From: an uncultured Nitrospira sp.
GTDB taxonomy: Bacteria; Nitrospirota; Nitrospiria; Nitrospirales; Nitrospiraceae
DNA: 16,617 nt
NCBI GenBank assembly: GCA_946479785.1
Contig: CAMLHQ010000070.1
Location: 1-16,617, forward strand
Direction: 5' to 3'
Under the pieces are notes generated by a model. It was not told the DNA's origin. It saw nothing but the letters and a program-made list of their open reading frames with translations, and ran no database searches. Shown here piece by piece: positions 15,557 to 16,617 of the stretch; positions within the stretch are counted from its first letter, which is position 1; each line of letters starts with the position of its first letter. The position numbers and the translations under genes are program-made.

Positions 15557-16617
15557 TTAGTAGGAGTGAAAGATCGGGAAACGGTTGCAGAGCGCTTTGG
15601 CTTGCGCCCGGACCTCGTCGAGCACCGCCTGGTCCTGTCGATGCTGCAACACACGATCGACTAAGGCGACGATCTCCTTCATCTCTGCTTCCTTCATCCC
15701 GCGCGTCGAGACGATGGGCGTGCCTAGCCGGATGCCGCTCGCGACGGCCGGCGGCTTCTCGTCATAGGGCACGGCATTCTTGTTGACGATGATCCCGGCG
15801 GCGTCCAGCGCGGCGTCCGCTTCCTTACCGGTGATGCCCTTGTTGGTAAGGTTCACCAACATGAGATGCGTGTCGGTGCCTCCCGAAACGATCTTATAGC
15901 CTCGACCAAGAAGTCCCTGCGCCAGCACCTTTGCGTTGGCGATCACTTGTTGCTGGTATCGCTTGAACGCCGGGGAGAGCGCCTCCTTGAAGGCGACGGC
16001 TTTCGCCGCAATCACATGCATCAGCGGTCCGCCTTGCATGCCGGGAAACACGAATTTGTCGATGGCCTTGGCATGCTCGGCTTTGCACATTACGACACCG
16101 CCGCGGGGACCTCGGAGGGTCTTGTGCGTGGTCGTTGTCACAAAGTCGGCATAAGGGAGAGGATTCGGATGCAGACCCGCCGCGATCAGTCCCGCAATGT
16201 GGGCAATATCGACCATCAAATACGCGCCGACTGATTTAGCGATCGCCTCGAACTTGGGAAAGTCGAGCGTCCTCGCATAGGCGCTGGCGCCGACCACGAT
16301 CATGCGGGGGCGGCATTCTTCCGCCAGTTTCTGAACGGCCTCATAGTTGATGGTTTCCGTTTGGCGATCGACGCCGTAAGAAAAGGCGCGAAAGATCATC
16401 CCGGAAAAATTGACCTTGCTGCCATGGGTCAGGTGACCCCCCTGCGCCAGGTCCATGCCGAGAATCGTGTCCCCGGGTTTAAGCACGGACAGGTAGGCCG
16501 CCATATTGGCCTGTGAGCCCGAATGGGGCTGAACGTTCACATGCTCGGCACCGAAAATTTGCTTACATCGTTCAATGGCGAGGCTTTCGACGGTATCCAC
16601 GTGCTGGCAGCCGCCGT
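15557..16617 (-). CDS. glyA: Serine hydroxymethyltransferase, C-terminal portion
   Basis: PLP enzyme of one-carbon metabolism that interconverts serine plus tetrahydrofolate with glycine plus methylene-tetrahydrofolate. The gene runs off the right edge: before the GTG at 16600 the frame continues as GGCQH, matching the conserved GGC region, so that GTG is an internal Val. About 352 codons of a usual ~415 are present. Landmarks are [38 protein letters not shown], the PLP lysine in [14 protein letters not shown] (codon at about 16121-16123), [17 protein letters not shown] and SGIRLGTP. It is followed by nrdR after 23 nt. Confidence 0.98.
   Translation of the reverse strand, partial: GGCQHVDTVESLAIERCKQIFGAEHVNVQPHSGSQANMAAYLSVLKPGDTILGMDLAQGGHLTHGSKVNFSGMIFRAFSYGVDRQTETINYEAVQKLAEECRPRMIVVGASAYARTLDFPKFEAIAKSVGAYLMVDIAHIAGLIAAGLHPNPLPYADFVTTTTHKTLRGPRGGVVMCKAEHAKAIDKFVFPGMQGGPLMHVIAAKAVAFKEALSPAFKRYQQQVIANAKVLAQGLLGRGYKIVSGGTDTHLMLVNLTNKGITGKEADAALDAAGIIVNKNAVPYDEKPPAVASGIRLGTPIVSTRGMKEAEMKEIVALVDRVLQHRQDQAVLDEVRAQAKALCNRFPIFHSY

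Noticed and set aside
15009..15560. 183-codon + strand frame antisense to nrdR
   Set aside because: nrdR is unmistakable on the other strand; this frame is a shadow.

Overview
The window reads as chromosomal DNA of a Gram-negative, moderately GC-rich bacterium. Tripartite efflux genes, outer-membrane-type C-termini, a glyA-nrdR pair and an otsA/otsB/GH15 trehalose locus fit a Nitrospira-like (Nitrospirota) organism best. That placement is inferred from general resemblance; no database search was possible. Both ends of the window cut a gene: the RND transporter at the left and glyA at the right. There are no tRNA, rRNA, CRISPR or insertion-sequence signatures, and no gene-free stretch reaches 300 bases.

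Region 1 (1-7969, + strand) is a drug-efflux-type operon. The C-terminal ~806 codons of an AcrB-like RND pump are followed by a periplasmic adaptor and then by three tandem TolC-type outer membrane channel genes. The three channel genes have overlapping ends and starts. They are clearly paralogous and share a cysteine at the same place in a predicted periplasmic helix. The pump has Asn in place of one of the two usual proton-relay aspartates and Ala in place of the usual relay lysine.

Region 2 (8143-13049) is a trehalose locus. On the minus strand, a membrane-anchored trehalose-6-phosphate synthase (OtsA) is joined by a 2-nt GTGA overlap to trehalose-6-phosphate phosphatase (OtsB). OtsA carries an N-terminal extracytoplasmic sensor-like module of two membrane segments and a HAMP-like linker. 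A divergent GH15 alpha-glucosidase (glucoamylase/trehalase type) starts only 48 bp from the otsA start.

Region 3 (13208-15533, - strand) holds a two-component system whose genes overlap by 14 nt. The soluble NarL-type histidine kinase has an N-terminal Rossmann, NAD(P)-binding-like domain; the partner is a NarL/FixJ-family response regulator. Upstream on the same strand are nrdR (ribonucleotide reductase repressor) and the partial glyA (serine hydroxymethyltransferase), 23 nt apart.

The items most worth following are the three-gene outer membrane channel array (possible heterotrimer), the Rossmann-histidine kinase fusion (possible cytoplasmic redox or ligand sensor), and the receptor-like OtsA (trehalose synthesis that may respond directly to an envelope signal). 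The gaps 7970-8142 and 13050-13207 lie between convergent genes and show no convincing terminators.
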